Assembly (NCBI GenBank): GCA_028015205.1
Contig: CM051521.1
Span: 107,732,513-107,796,512 of the forward strand
Direction of reading: 5' to 3'
From: Mytilisepta virgata
Taxonomy: Eukaryota > Mollusca > Bivalvia > Mytilida > Mytilidae
DNA length: 64,000 nt
The number at the start of each line of letters is the position of its first letter. Within the stretch, counting starts at the first letter, position 1. The position numbers were made by a program, and so were the translations under genes. Of this stretch, positions 22,113 through 33,622 are shown piece after piece. The notes below the pieces were generated by a model, which searched no databases, was not told the origin of the DNA, and saw only the letters and a program-made list of their open reading frames with translations.

Positions 22113-25100
22113 ACCAGAGGCTCACCTGGATTTTAGATGACCACAACTGACAAAGCGCTTCTAGATAAGATCTGTAAGGAATTGTTCCGAGCACTGTTAA
22201 AATAAGTCCAGCTGTGGCAGCTAGCTTGGATTCTGTTCGGCATAAAAACATAACTTTCGTAGCAGCCATTTATCCAAGGATCTTCATGCAACAAAAACAT
22301 TTCAATTGACTTAGTATTTTCTGACAAGAAGACCTTTCTAAAAATTTCCCCATAGTGTCCAATGTAAAACTTATCCAACTGTGGCGACCATCTTGAATTT
22401 TAGATCGGTATAAAAAACATAACTATTGTAGAGGTTCATCCAATGCTTGATCCAGAGCTCCAGATAAGCTACATATTTGCGTAATTAGGCAATTAAAAAT
22501 TGATAAACGCAATAAAAATTATGGTCAAGCATTTGAAGACCTATTATATTTTACCAATTACGCAAATAAACACAAGGTTCATAAGTTTTAACTCATTGCT
22601 TTTACTTTAATTGGCGTTAAAAAAAAGCTTTTTTAAAAATCATCGGAAGTAAACAATCACGACTTTCGAAATCCCTCGGGCAGATCTTGTCTACCAAAGT
22701 TCAAACCATATACTCTGTTAAACAGAGAAATCTAATTTTAAATACAATGTATAATTGGATCTGGTTTCCCACTAACCAATTTTTCATCTCGTTATAGATG
22801 TCACATATGATATGTATCAGTTTAAAAATTTCATACCAAAATCGCAAAATGCCTCAGATACTGGCTGTGACCTATGTTTTCCACTTCAATTGGTGGATAG
22901 GACAGGGTCTGATCTAATTCCCACAGAAAAAGGTCTAATCATGAATTCACGTTGAAATAAATACTGAATTCCCAATTCACTAAAAGCATCCTGGATCCTG
23001 GACCACCAACGTATTAAATCCCAAATTCCCGAGCTTACAACCACCCAATCCCGATGTCTTGAAAATGGCCCGGTCGCCCCTCAATTATTCTCAATTACTA
23101 AAAAGCCCCAGCAGAACTTTGTTGCAGAAAAAGGTGATCTATGTTATTGATACATTACGTACACTTATTTTAACTGACGCTGAATTTTCCCTCTATTTCT
23201 TTCTAATTTTAAAAGGGATGTAAGGAGAAAGAAGAAGAATATAAATTGAAATGAAATAATGATCAGACATCTGCATGTAAAAATTCAAATGCCAGCACTT
23301 TCCAAGGGTTTCTATCCTCTGGTCCCCAGACCCCTCGTTTATATACACGCCCCACACAATTCCTGGATCTGCCCCTGTGAATTTCTCTTACTACCGGTAG
23401 TAACAGATTTTCACTCAAATGCAAGATTTTTTTTTATTTAGTCTACAAAGAAAGTTACAAACAGTTTTAGCATACACTTTAAAATTCAGTTTCGGTCAGC
23501 AGATAGTCAAAATAATTATGTAGGTTATTCATAATTGTTTATGCAACGTCTCTGATGGTCTAAAAAAGTCAAAACGATAAATGGCCTCAGGATTATCTGA
23601 ACTAGCTAGCAGAATGTGTATTCTCTTGGTTGGTTGGTAGTTTGTGCCTGTAGCATCACCATCATGCACATATGCTAACCATGCAGCTCTGTCAGCTTTA
23701 TGTATCCCCTTATGCTGGCTATCCTCTAATTTGCCTGTTTACTGAGAAATATGTTGGTGACATTATTCATGTCATTATCAAATTTCTGTATTTTCAATGA
23801 TTTTGTTGTGATTAGAAACATTTATCACACCAACTCTCACATGATTATTAAAACTGAAAGCTGTCTAAATCACCCAATAGATATCTGCTTGAGGAGGTGA
23901 AAAAACCATTAAAAATTTATCAGAGAAGTCAACCTGAAATCACAAAGCAAATGGAAAAAGCTTTCACCAATTTTATTCAAAAAGACAGCAGTAAATAACC
24001 CAATTGATGAAATCTTATCTGGAGTTCTGTTGTTCATACAAAAAATATTTCAATTGGCTTGGTTACTAAGTTTCTGACAAAAAGACCTTTATACAAATTT
24101 CCCATAGGGTTCAATGTTAAACCAAGTCTGGCTGTGGTGGCCATATTGAATTTCCGATCGGCACATAAAACATATATTTTGTAGTGGTCTATCAAATGAT
24201 CAGTCACACATCAAAAACATTTCAACTGGCTTGGTAGTTTCTGACAAAAAGACCATTGTAGGAAATTCCCCATCGGCTCCAATGTTACACTAAGTCCGGC
24301 TGTGGCAGCTACCTTGAATTTTCGATCGGCACAAAAAACATACATTTTGAAGAAGTTCATCCAAGGATCTTTCATGCAACAAATCAATTCAAATGGCTCC
24401 AATGCTTGTTCATACAAAATGTGTGAGTCTTCCAAGGAAGACATGTGTCGCCTGCGGATGTCAATTTTTACAAAAGAAATTAAAATTTTCTAAAATGAAA
24501 TATATATGCACACCTTTGCATTAAGGTTAATGCACGGAGAAAGTTTCATCAAATTGCCTTGAGTGGTTATGGAGTAGTTGAGGATAGAAGTTTTGAAACC
24601 CCCCCCCCCCCCCCCTCTTTTTTTTCTAAAATGTCAATTGTTACAAAAATTTTTTTTAAATTTTCTAAAAATGAAATATATATGCACACCTGTGCATTAA
24701 GGTTAATGCACAGAGAAAGTTTCATCAAATTCCTTTGAGCGGTTTACGAGTCGTTGAGGATAGAAGAAAAGTGTGACGCAAGACGACAGATAGTGACTTC
24801 TATGTGTCGACCATGCAGGCGACACAATAAAAATATTTCAATTGGCTTGGTTACCAGTTTTTTGACAAAAAGACCTTTATACAAATTTCCCATAGGGTTC
24901 AATGTTAAACCAAGTCTGGCTGTGACGGCCATATTGAAGTTCCAATCAGCATATAAAACACACATTTTGTAGTGGTCTATCAAATGATCAGTCACACATC
25001 AAAAACATTTCAACTGGCTTGGTAGTTTCTGACAAAATGACCTTTATACAAATTTCCCCAATGTTAAACTTAGCCCGGCACAAAAAAAACATAACTTTTG

Positions 25101-25245
25101 TACAGAACCATCTAATTAACATTCCTCGCAAGTTTCGTTCAATTTGGACTGGTGGTTTCAGAGAAGAAGATGAAAATGTGAAATGTGGACTGACTACGGA
25201 CGCAAAGTGATGGCAAAAGCTGATATGGCCTTTTAGCTAATGATA
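22113..25245 (+). repeat. Degenerate pearl-like region with nested insertions
   Basis: Begins with a shortened head (CCAGAGGCTCACCTGGATTT). It has ~165-bp pearl units at 22190-22440 and 24000-25200 (CCCATAGGGTTCAATGTTAAA, GGCTGTGGTGGCC). It ends with GACTACGGACGCAAAGTGATG and a worn hairpin at 25217-25240. The middle, about 22450-23990, is mostly not repeated here; it holds a 12-bp inverted pair ATTTGCGTAATT/AATTACGCAAAT at about 22470-22568 and no coding exon. Confidence 0.6.
24420..24830 (+). mobile_element. Small nested element of a further hairpin family
   Basis: 5' hairpin GTCTTCC-AA-GGAAGAC (24427-24442), motif GTGTCGCCTGCG (24445-24456), body, then 3' hairpin GTGTCG-ACCATG-CAGGCGACAC (24804-24825) followed by AATAAAAATA. 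The right arm is the exact complement of the first ten bases of the motif; the left arm matches only its first six. The body is a ~178-bp tandem duplication (TATGCACACCTTTGCATTAA) separated by a C run at 24599-24615. It sits inside a pearl-like unit. Confidence 0.72.
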
Positions 25246-25264
25246 TCCCAGCTTGAACATTTAC

Positions 25265-25285
25265 CTGAATTCAGCAGTCATTTCT
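25265..25285 (-). CDS. GRID2IP-like: Candidate 21-nt microexon inside HHD2
   Basis: On the minus strand a T-rich tract runs into TTTCCAGAAAG, then AGAAATGACTGCTGAATTCAG, then GTAAATG. With the acceptor at AAAG (exon 25285-25265) the exon is 21 nt and adds seven residues including EMTAEFR in frame. With the stronger-looking acceptor CCAG (25289) it would be 25 nt and give a stop codon (TGA) in the required phase. Skipping it also keeps the frame. HHD1 and HHD3 have exactly 20 residues from the conserved Tyr to the L-D/K-T motif; HHD2 has 20 only without this exon. It may therefore be an alternative cassette or a chance match. Confidence 0.45.
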
Positions 25286-25289
25286 CTTT

Positions 25290-25728
25290 CTGGAAATGTT
25301 AAAAACATCATTAATTGACTTTCAAATCATCTCTAATTACTGGTAGAGCTTAAGTATCATTCAAATTATCAATTGCAAGGTTTATATACAGTCATTGTGG
25401 AAAAAACATTGTTTCACCTCAGTAGAACTGCCATATTTCGTATGTTTGACAGCGATAATACTTTGACCGTTCTAGACCAGAAACCAAAATCAGGATTTGC
25501 CGCTCCGTTTAAAATTTGATTAAATGGTCACCTGTCTTCTGTGGCCACTTTACCTTTGTCTCAATTGTGACCGTTAAAAACAGATTTTTACTGTAAATGC
25601 TGAAGAAAGTTTTGCATAGCAATGATGGCTATTGTTATACAACTTCTTGAATGAAAAACAAATTACATTTCTTACATGTAATTTTGAACTACAGTTTCAC
25701 TTCACTATAATATACAGTTAATACTTAC
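25290..25728. other. Intron between exon 7 and the microexon
   Basis: Unique AT-rich sequence with no other recognised feature. Confidence 0.55.
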
Positions 25729-25799
25729 TTTCTTGTGTCATATTCCAGCATGGCTTTCTTTAACTGTGATCTTTCTTTTGATGTTAATAGATAATAGGC
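25729..25799 (-). CDS. GRID2IP-like: Exon 7: first helices of HHD2
   Basis: Acceptor ATATTTCAG at 25800; donor AGAAA|GTAAGTAT at 25729/25728. Length is 71 nt, entering in phase 0 and leaving in phase 2 (AA). It encodes AYYLLTSKERSQLKKAMLEY followed by DTRK. This is clearly paralogous to exon 11, where LLTS, ER, QLKKA and a Tyr before the first loop recur. The next residue group depends on whether microexon 8 is included: joined directly to exon 9 the split codon is AAG (Lys) and the frame stays open. Confidence 0.85.
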
Positions 25800-25942
25800 C
25801 TGAAATATATTAACTGTAGGTTTATTGGTGTTTTAAACATCTGTGTCAATTTTTGAAAGATTGTTGGATCATGTTTTCAATGATAAAAGAGGCTACATCT
25901 TCCCAGAAAAACCCTCTCAATAATAGAAAAAGAAAAACTGAT

Positions 25943-26135
25943 TTTATGTTCACTAGATGTATAAAGCCCTACTTTATGTTCACTAGATGTATAAAGCTAA
26001 ACTTTATGTTCAATAGATGCATATAGTTTAAATTTAGATTTATTAGATGTATAAAGCTAAAGTTTACTTAAACACTAGATGTACATGTACAATGCCAGTT
26101 TTATGTACATTAGATGGATAAAGTTAAAGTTGATA
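25943..26135. repeat. Degenerate ~30-bp tandem repeat in an intron
   Basis: TTTATGTTCACTAGATGTAT followed by AAAGC recurs about every 30 bp from 25943, then decays. About five to six copies. Confidence 0.75.
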
Positions 26136-26216
26136 TGTTTATCTTTATGTAGCCAGTTTATACTCTAATATAAATTCACTGTGTAAAATTGTCATTTAAA
26201 AGTAAAATATCCATAC

Positions 26217-26347
26217 ACTTTGTTTAAATGTCTTGCCATCTTTGTTGGTTTCTGGAGACTGCCATTCAGAGGATGAAGCATGACTGGTTGTCGTAGAGGC
26301 TATGGATATTGTAGATGGAGTTCTGGTTCCACTATCTAACCTGGTAC
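26217..26347 (-). CDS. GRID2IP-like: Exon 6: Ser/Thr-rich linker between PDZ2 and HHD2
   Basis: Acceptor TTTTTATTATCAG at 26348; donor AAAGT|GTATGG at 26217/26216. Length is 131 nt; its first two bases complete Ser. The sequence is a low-complexity linker (RLDSGTRTPSTISIASTTTS, then HASSSEWQSPE) ending in KTFKQS. That end matches the SFKKQ just before HHD3 in exon 11. A second possible donor two bases earlier (AAA|GTGTAT, 26219) would shift the next exon out of its HHD frame, so the longer exon is preferred. A transposon-like element ends 22 bp upstream of this exon in gene sense. Confidence 0.78.
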
Positions 26348-26369
26348 CTGATAATAAAAACAGATATGT

Positions 26370-27180
26370 CAGGGCTTTATCTGGGTATTGTCAGGGATCG
26401 AATATTGGCTCCATTCCCAAGGTAAAAAAGGCATTTAATTTTCAAATCCAAGGTTTTATTTTCCCAATGGAAAGTGCAAACGAACGGAGGTTAGTTGATT
26501 ACTCATTTTTTAATCTACGTGTTTTATATTTCAAGTGTTTTTTGGTCTTCATTAAAGCGCACACAAGATTTTGTCATATATAACAAATAACAGATATCCG
26601 TAAAAGCGAACACTGGTCTTGGCGGTGCTCCATCAGTAAAATAAAATTACTAAAAAGTAATATTAAAATTAACTTGAAGCATGATGTCCATAACTGTAAA
26701 TACTACTTGAAGAAAATAACAAAATCAGATGTCAAATGGAACCCAAAAATTATGGCCCTTTTTATAAAAACAAAGTAAAGAAACTGCTAGCAATTTGGAC
26801 AGTAAACCTAATGAGGATGAACAAGTACAAATTGAAACGAGAGATTATAAAACTGACGATTGTCAACCTAGCCCTGTTGTCGTTGACACTTCAACGGCTT
26901 CTAAGACAGAGGCAGAGTCCATAAGAGAAATTATTGAAAATATAAACAACAGTGACAATTGACAAGTCTCTGAATCCCTAGCTACATTATTGTAGCTACA
27001 GAATCCCCAGAACCAACTGAAACTGGTGAAACCTCCTAGTCAGCTAGTATAAGTACTTGTAGTAGTTTGGGTCAAAGAAAATTTTTCCCTGTTAGGTACA
27101 AACAAATTTTCCCAAAATGTCGATAAATTTTCCAAAATGACCCCAAGGTGGCTTTCCAAAAAGACCCTGATAAAGCCCTG
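26370..27180. mobile_element. hAT-like non-autonomous element (811 bp) with TSD
   Basis: Terminal inverted repeats CAGGGCTTTATCTGGGT (left) and, inverted, CAGGGCTTTATCAGGGT (right) differ at one position in 17. The element is flanked by the 5-bp direct repeat TATGT (26365-26369 and 27181-27185). The CAGGG start and short target duplication suggest hAT; 8 bp is more usual for that superfamily, so the class is tentative. No transposase frame. The left edge is 22 bp from exon 6. Confidence 0.8.
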
Positions 27181-27354
27181 TATGTATATATCTGTCATAA
27201 CTATAACCTTTATGGTCTGAGCATGTATCTATCACCTGGCAATTAAGTTTTTCATGGAACCCTTGTATAGCCCGTTCCTCTCAACCTTTGTCTATACCTA
27301 AGTAAGAAAATTTTATTGAATCGCAGCCCTGACAAGGAACTAACACAATTTTTA

Positions 27355-27815
27355 ACTAGAACTGTCCTGAAAGGGACTAATACCCCCCGCAGCAACATGT
27401 CTGTTTTGAAGCCTACATAAAGTTCAAATCATCATTTTTTTTCAAATTACTCGCCCAAACAGAAAATCCTGACAATATAATTTGATCTAACACTCCATAA
27501 AGTTTCATGAGAATCATGCAAGTAATGTTGAGGAGTTGCGGACAACACAAGGACCGAAGTTTGTTAAAAATTGCCTAAGTCCAAACAGCCGTATCTTTTA
27601 CATTTCTTGTCCAAACAGAAATTCCTGACAACATGCACATCTCCATATAGTGATCTAACACTCCATTAAGTTTCATCAGAATGATGCAAGTAATGTAGGA
27701 GGTGTTGTGGACAACGTTATTTTGGACAGATTGACAGATGGACAGACATACAGACTAAAACCTATATACCCCCCCCCCCCCCCCCCCCCCAATTGCATGG
27801 GGTATAATGACAGTT
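27355..27815 (+). mobile_element. Poly-C hairpin family element
   Basis: Starts ACTAGAACTGTCCTGAAAGG, with stem GTCC/GGAC at 27364-27377 and motif ATACCCCC (27380-27387). It carries two related ~150-bp units (TAAGTTTCATCAGAATGATG, GACAACACAAGGACC). It ends in GACAGACATACAGAC and the hairpin TATACCCC...GGGGTATA (27765-27806), whose loop contains a C run of about 20. Same architecture as the other families in the window. Confidence 0.7.
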
Positions 27816-28975
27816 AGGATTTTCCACTGAAAAAGCTATTTAAGTACCATTCCATATAAAATTCAAAATCCAGTGGTACATGATAGAAATGGATTTTCTT
27901 TTTATATATGTTTATGCATTTCTTTTGTATATTTATTAAAACATCTGGCAAATTCCACCTTATTTAAGTATATGCTGTATTTTGATTTGATAGGATGAAT
28001 TGTATTTGTTTGCAAATTTAATGAATTTCAATTTTTTTGTTACTGTGTCGTAGTATTTGCTTTGGCGGAATCCCACAAAGTGTGGTATTTGTGAAAAATA
28101 CAAAGCTAAATGGAAAATACCATGTTTAAAAGTAGAAGCCTAACGGCTCGGGAAATTCAGCAGCCTCTCAACCGGTATTTTTTGGCAAATACCATGCACA
28201 AACATGCTATATTTCTATAAAATGTTTACTTAGTCTGAGTTGTAATATTAAATGCTATTCAGTTCAGACTACACACTTGTCCCCTTTTAGATTCTACAAA
28301 GAAAGCACTATAGAACATTGTTGCAAAGGGAGATAATTTATGGAAATTTACATAAAAAGTCTACAAATTAAATAGCTTGTAAAAATCTTACTGATTATAT
28401 TTGGAACCAATGTTTGATATTTTTTGTTATCCTAATGTATGGACATTATAGCAAGAAAATTAAATTGCAATTAAAAAACTATGATGTGCCACCCATTTTT
28501 ATGTAATTGTTTGATTTTTAAATGGAACTGTACTTAAAACAGATGATAAGTATACTTTTACATCACAAGATGCTACATTGTACAACAGGAGTTGTCTACC
28601 TTAACTACACTATATTTTGTCAAAGGTCATTACAGAGAAAACGACTAAGATATGGAAACCAAGAAAAATCCTGATAAAAAATTAAATAAGAGGTGGACAA
28701 TGCCTTTTGTTACTGGTGATTCACTGAAAGTTTCATGGTAATCTATTCACTTGTTCAGTAGTTTCAGTTGTAAAATATTCAACCAATATAAAACAAGAAC
28801 TAACCATTACAAATTTATTTATCATCTAATTTACATTAAAGTAGAAGCTATACAGAAACATGCAAATAGATATATGAAATAAAAATATGAAGTTTATTTC
28901 ATTTTGTCATACAGTGTCAATTCAAAAGATTTCTTAAAACTTGATCAATCAGAAATAAAAATATATTGACTATTA
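27816..28975. other. Intron sequence without recognised features
   Basis: AT-rich sequence; no exon, RNA gene or clear repeat. A short pearl-like fragment ending in AAAGGACGCCAAGTGAAG follows at about 28980-29095. Confidence 0.5.
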
Positions 28976-28979
28976 CATC

Positions 28980-29095
28980 CTTATATTAATAACATCTCGG
29001 TCACTTTGGTTGAATTCTGTTCAGTGGTTCTCAAGAAGATGATCAAAATGTGAAAAGTTAAAGGACGCCAAGTGAAGACAATAGCTCATATTAAA
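28980..29095 (+). repeat. Pearl-like tail fragment
   Basis: CAGTGGTTCTCAAGAAGATG, AAAAGTTAAAGGACGCC and AAGTGAAGACAATAGCTCAT correspond to the end of a pearl-like element; the terminal hairpin is lost. Confidence 0.6.
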
Positions 29096-29347
29096 AACTA
29101 CTATCTAGATTTTTTGACCATATATTTTCTGCAAAAGCAATTAACTTATCATATGCTTTATGTACAAGATGTTCTCTCATTAATGCAATGATCATATCCT
29201 TACATTTTCATTTTTCATCAAAAACTATTGGAAAACAAAACTATTTTACACTGTAATAATACAAGAAGCAATCGAGAAGCACTTGTGTTATTCTTCTGTC
29301 TGAAAATTTTCACAATTGTACATTCTTTTGAGATATTTTAAACTTAC

Positions 29348-29439
29348 TTCCATTGTCATTGCTAGCTCTCATTACTTCTATCTGTGGTGCCGAATCACTG
29401 TTCTGCAGTAACTGTACAAGATGGGAATGGCCATACTTA
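29348..29439 (-). CDS. GRID2IP-like: Exon 5: end of PDZ2 (alpha-B helix and last strand)
   Basis: Acceptor TTGTTGATAG at 29440; donor GGAA|GTAAGT at 29348/29347, a consensus 5' splice site. Length is 92 nt; the first base completes a Ser codon. It encodes SKYGHSHLVQLLQNS, the PDZ alpha-B helix. Its first residue is His, as in class I PDZ domains that prefer Ser/Thr-x-hydrophobic C-termini. The final strand PQIEVMRAS follows. That binding class is inference from the helix position. It leaves in phase 1. Confidence 0.85.
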
Positions 29440-31570
29440 CTATCAACAAAATTTTAGAAAATAAAAGTTACAAATGTTATACCGATATTAGATATTGAAC
29501 AAAGCAACAAAAAAATTGTTTAGAGCAAAATGTCTTCTAACTTCATTTACAAGGGGATGGTCTATAAAGATTTTAGAGAAGATTGCATGCTTGTAAGATG
29601 TCTTTTTCAAAGGGTAGGAAGAGTATAGCAATAAATTTCTTTCATAGCAGTGGGCTACCAGGAATTCTCTTATCAAGAGTAAATACATGTACATATACTA
29701 CATGTATATCTTCATCAAGTAAAACCCTTCTATGAGGGCATCCTTTGGCTGTGCATTATGAATATATATATAATTAGGTTCAGTAAGAAAGAGAACTAGA
29801 AATCAAATACCCTATGCTTGAATAATGCCATGCAATCTGCACAAAAAAGAACTCCTGCAAAGACTCTTCAAAGGGGTCCATTTAAGACCTTTTACTAACC
29901 TGCACTATACTGCCCTTTTTTATTCAATGCAGTCTTAATTACCCACCCTTAATTTCTGTTGATTAACCAACTTTCCAGCATTTCATTAAATTTTTGTCTT
30001 TTTTTCTTTAGATCTATCATTTAATTATCATCAAGAAAATAAGACTTTATAACTAGAGATACTAAAGATATAAAAGTACCCTTAGCAGTTTGCAACACAT
30101 TTTGTACTGAGTTACCTTTGGTTTTTTTAATTAATTTTAGGTGTCAAAAACATAATTAACTTCTAATTAAGCTGTAAGCTTTAACTAACTCATATGTTAC
30201 AAAGATATACTACATACTTTCTTCAATGAATCACTTAATTCTATGGATAATTATATAAATACTTCACTTTTTGCAAAGGAAAAACAAAAAGTTATTGGAA
30301 AAGCATCAAGTGCTTAGTGCATGTCATGTCCATATGTATAACTTTAAATAATTTGCTTCTTTTGAAAAAGTGTGAATAATCAAATAGGAGTGCAAATCAG
30401 CTGTCAGCATCAATCACCTTGTCATCACAAATATGGATAAAAAATTGCTGTTCATTATTATATACATGCAAGATAGGCATAACAAATTGATTCAGTATTT
30501 TATCTTAAAGGGGCTTAAAGAGCCAAATATTTGTAGGTTTTTTTTTATTATTCACTTTATTCTGATTCTGACTTTATGAGATCCACCATTTGAAACAAGC
30601 TTTAGGGTCATCTAAAACCAAAACTATCAGTATCAGAAAACTTGTTGCCCATATTCTATGTGAACATCTCTGTGAAAAATTTTATAACTCGGGAATTATA
30701 TATCAAAAAGTTACAAATACAATTGATAAAGAAATGGAAAGCCTCTTGTTTATAAAATTTCTTTGTGTAAATCAAAGTCCTACCTTATTTACTGAAACAA
30801 AACAGAATACTTCCAAAACTGACAGCTAGTTCATTCTCCATTTAATAGTAATATTCTTATATTGTACAATTGACAATCTTTAACAAAGGAAGTCTTAAAA
30901 CTTTTCAGAAAACAGAATATTGAAAAAACCAAAAGGGAGGTCATGTTTCTTAGTAATTAACAAAGTATCATTAACTAATCACATGACATATGAACAATTT
31001 TCAAATTTTGGATAATTTTAGTTGACAGAAAACTTAATGAAAGCAAACTAAGTTAATTATAACCTATAATGTATTGACGAATGAACGGACAGAAAGTGAC
31101 ATAACAAATTAAAAATCAAATAATTTTCTTGTGATTCTGAACATCTATCTTTTAAAAAGATCTTTTTTTCCAATATTAAATCATCATTTTTCCTAGAACA
31201 GATGTTAGAAAATAATATATTACATCACTAATCGCTTTTAACTAACTTTCCAGTTAGAAAACTCATCACCTCTAAGTAGTGTTATTTCTAGGTTGGGAAT
31301 AAAGGATATCATATGATGTTAATTACAGGTGCAAATTTCATCAAAATACATCTACAATAGTATACATCTTTCAAAGCCAGGTAAAAATTCATCAGTTGAT
31401 GTTGTGAAACAAATGAAGGGAAATGTAATAACATTTCATTACCCTGGAATTCTTTTCATTCATTATTTTTCACTTAAAAGTAATCAACAGATCAACAATG
31501 GGGATTTCCATGTGAAATATGTAATTTTCTGATGTCCACTTCATTTCAAATATTCTTAAGATTGAAAAAA
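29440..31570. other. Intron between exons 4 and 5 (part)
   Basis: 2.1 kb of AT-rich sequence. Short open frames are present but without splice-compatible borders or recognisable domains. Confidence 0.55.
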
Positions 31571-31572
31571 GG

Positions 31573-33030
31573 AAATTAGAGGCTCTCAAGAGCCTGTATC
31601 GCTCACCTGGATTTAACTTTTCACCTTGAGGAAGACTAAAAATTTTAGTGTTGCAGTCAATTCGTCTGGTTTTTCTATAGGGTTCTATGTTAAACTAAGT
31701 TTGGCTGTGGCAGCCATCTTTGTTGACTGTCCAGGTCAATGGACACATTTCTAAAAGAGAACCATATGAGGACCATTACTGCTAAGTCTTGTTCTAACTG
31801 GCTAAGGGATTTCAGGCAAGAAGATTTTTAAATGAATTTTCCCATAGGGTCGTATATGAAACTAAGTTCGGCTGTGGCGACCATCTTAGTTGACAATCCA
31901 GGTGATTGGACACAATTCTGAAAGAGGACCATCTAAGGACCAATGCTGCCAACGTTAGTTCAAATTGGCTCAGTAGTTTCAGATGAAAAGATTTTTGAGT
32001 GAATTTCACATAAGGTACAATTTTAAACTAAGTTCGGCTGTGGCAGCCATCTTGGTTCACAGTCCACAAAATCGGACATATTTCTGAACGAGGACCTCCT
32101 AAGGACCATTGCTGCCAAGTCTTATTCCAAATGGTCAAGTGATTTCAGACAAGAAGATTTTTCAATGAATTTTCCCATGTTAAACTAGGTTTGGCTTTGG
32201 CGGCCATCTTGGTTAACAGTTCAGTCATCGGACATAATCCTAAAATAAAACCTCTAAGGACCAATATTGCCAAGTCTGGTTACAATTGGCCTTGTAGTTT
32301 CATAGAACAAGTTTTTTTAAATTCATCCCCCCTTTTTTCTATTTTTAGTAACAACAGCCATATCGGTTGGGAGCTGGGGATGCTGGATACACTTATGGAA
32401 GGGGGCCACATAAGGACCATTCCACCAGAGTTTCGCTAATGGCCCAGTAGTTTCAGAGGAGAAGATCTTTAAAGGAAAATTTACGCCAGATGCTGTCTTT
32501 AAAGAGCAAAAACTCCTATAAGGGGTCAATAAATGATTTTGGTCATGTGGACTTATTTGTAGATCTTACTTTGTTGAAGATTTTTGCTGTTTACAGTTTG
32601 TCTTTATCTATAAAAATATTCAAGATAACAACCTTAAAATGCAAAATTTCCTTAAAATTAACAATTCAGGGAGCAGTAACCAAACAAAGGGTTGACTGAT
32701 TTGTCTGAAAATTTCATGGCAGATCTTGACATAATGAACATTTTTACCCCATATCAGTTTTGCTCTAACTGCTTTAGTTTTTGAGATATAAGCCAAAAAC
32801 TACAGTTACCCCCTATGTTCTATTTTTAGCCATGTTGGCCATGTTGGTTGGCAGGCGGGGTCATCGGACAAATTTTTTAAACTAGATACCCTAATGATGC
32901 TTGTGGCCAAGTTTGGTTTCATTTGGCCCAGTAGTTTCAGAGGAGAAGATTTTTGTAAAAGTTAACGGATGACGAATGACGACAAATAATGAGAATAGCT
33001 CACTTGACCCTTTGGGTCAGTAGAGCTAAA
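31573..33030 (+). mobile_element. Pearl-like element
   Basis: Head AGAGGCTCTCAAGAGCCTG and GCTCACCTGGATTT, four degenerate ~165-bp units, then a long 3' segment (AAAAACTCCTATAAGGGGTC, TTTTTGAGATATAAGCC, GGTTGGCAGGCGGGGTCATC). It ends with a worn hairpin AGCTCACTTGACCC-TTT-GGGTCAGTAGAGCT (32997-33027). Confidence 0.8.
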
Positions 33031-33044
33031 AAAAAGAAATTTAT

Positions 33045-33045
<1 letters not shown>

Positions 33046-33108
<63 letters not shown>

Positions 33109-33116
33109 ATATATAA
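33046..33116. repeat. (AT)n microsatellite
   Basis: About 30 AT dinucleotides directly after the pearl-like element's A-rich end. Confidence 0.95.
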
Positions 33117-33622
33117 AACACCATGAACAATATAATAATTGGTTATATGTTTCAATATAAACCAAAAGTTTTTAAACAAAATATTTACAGTGAAAAAAGG
33201 TTCTCTTCAGCATATTTTTTTTATTAGTAAACATTTAATTACTGCTAGAGAAACACTCTACCTCCATCTTATCTGTCAAATTTAGTGAGCACTCATATAT
33301 ATCTCATCAATTTTTTTGTAGATGTGACAAAGAAGAAGAAGACAACAACGAACGAGTTGCCATAAGTGCCATTTCTGCCCTACGCTAAAATTTTATTTAA
33401 CATTTTGCTTTGGCAACTAAAATATGCAACTGAAAATCTTCATGTCACGCAAGTTGTTCGCTGAGATGGCTACGTTTGTCTATGTCAAAGTATAAATGAT
33501 CAATCTATTTGCAAAAAAAATAGCGATTATTGGTATGAAAGTGATCAACATTCAAATACCTTCAAAAAAGAAAGTCCAACCCAACAATAAATATTTTTGC
33601 TTGAAAAATAATTTCCTTGTAC

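Noticed and set aside
33046..33116. (AT)n run as an origin or regulatory element
   Set aside because: A plain dinucleotide microsatellite after a mobile-element tail; nothing else supports a function.
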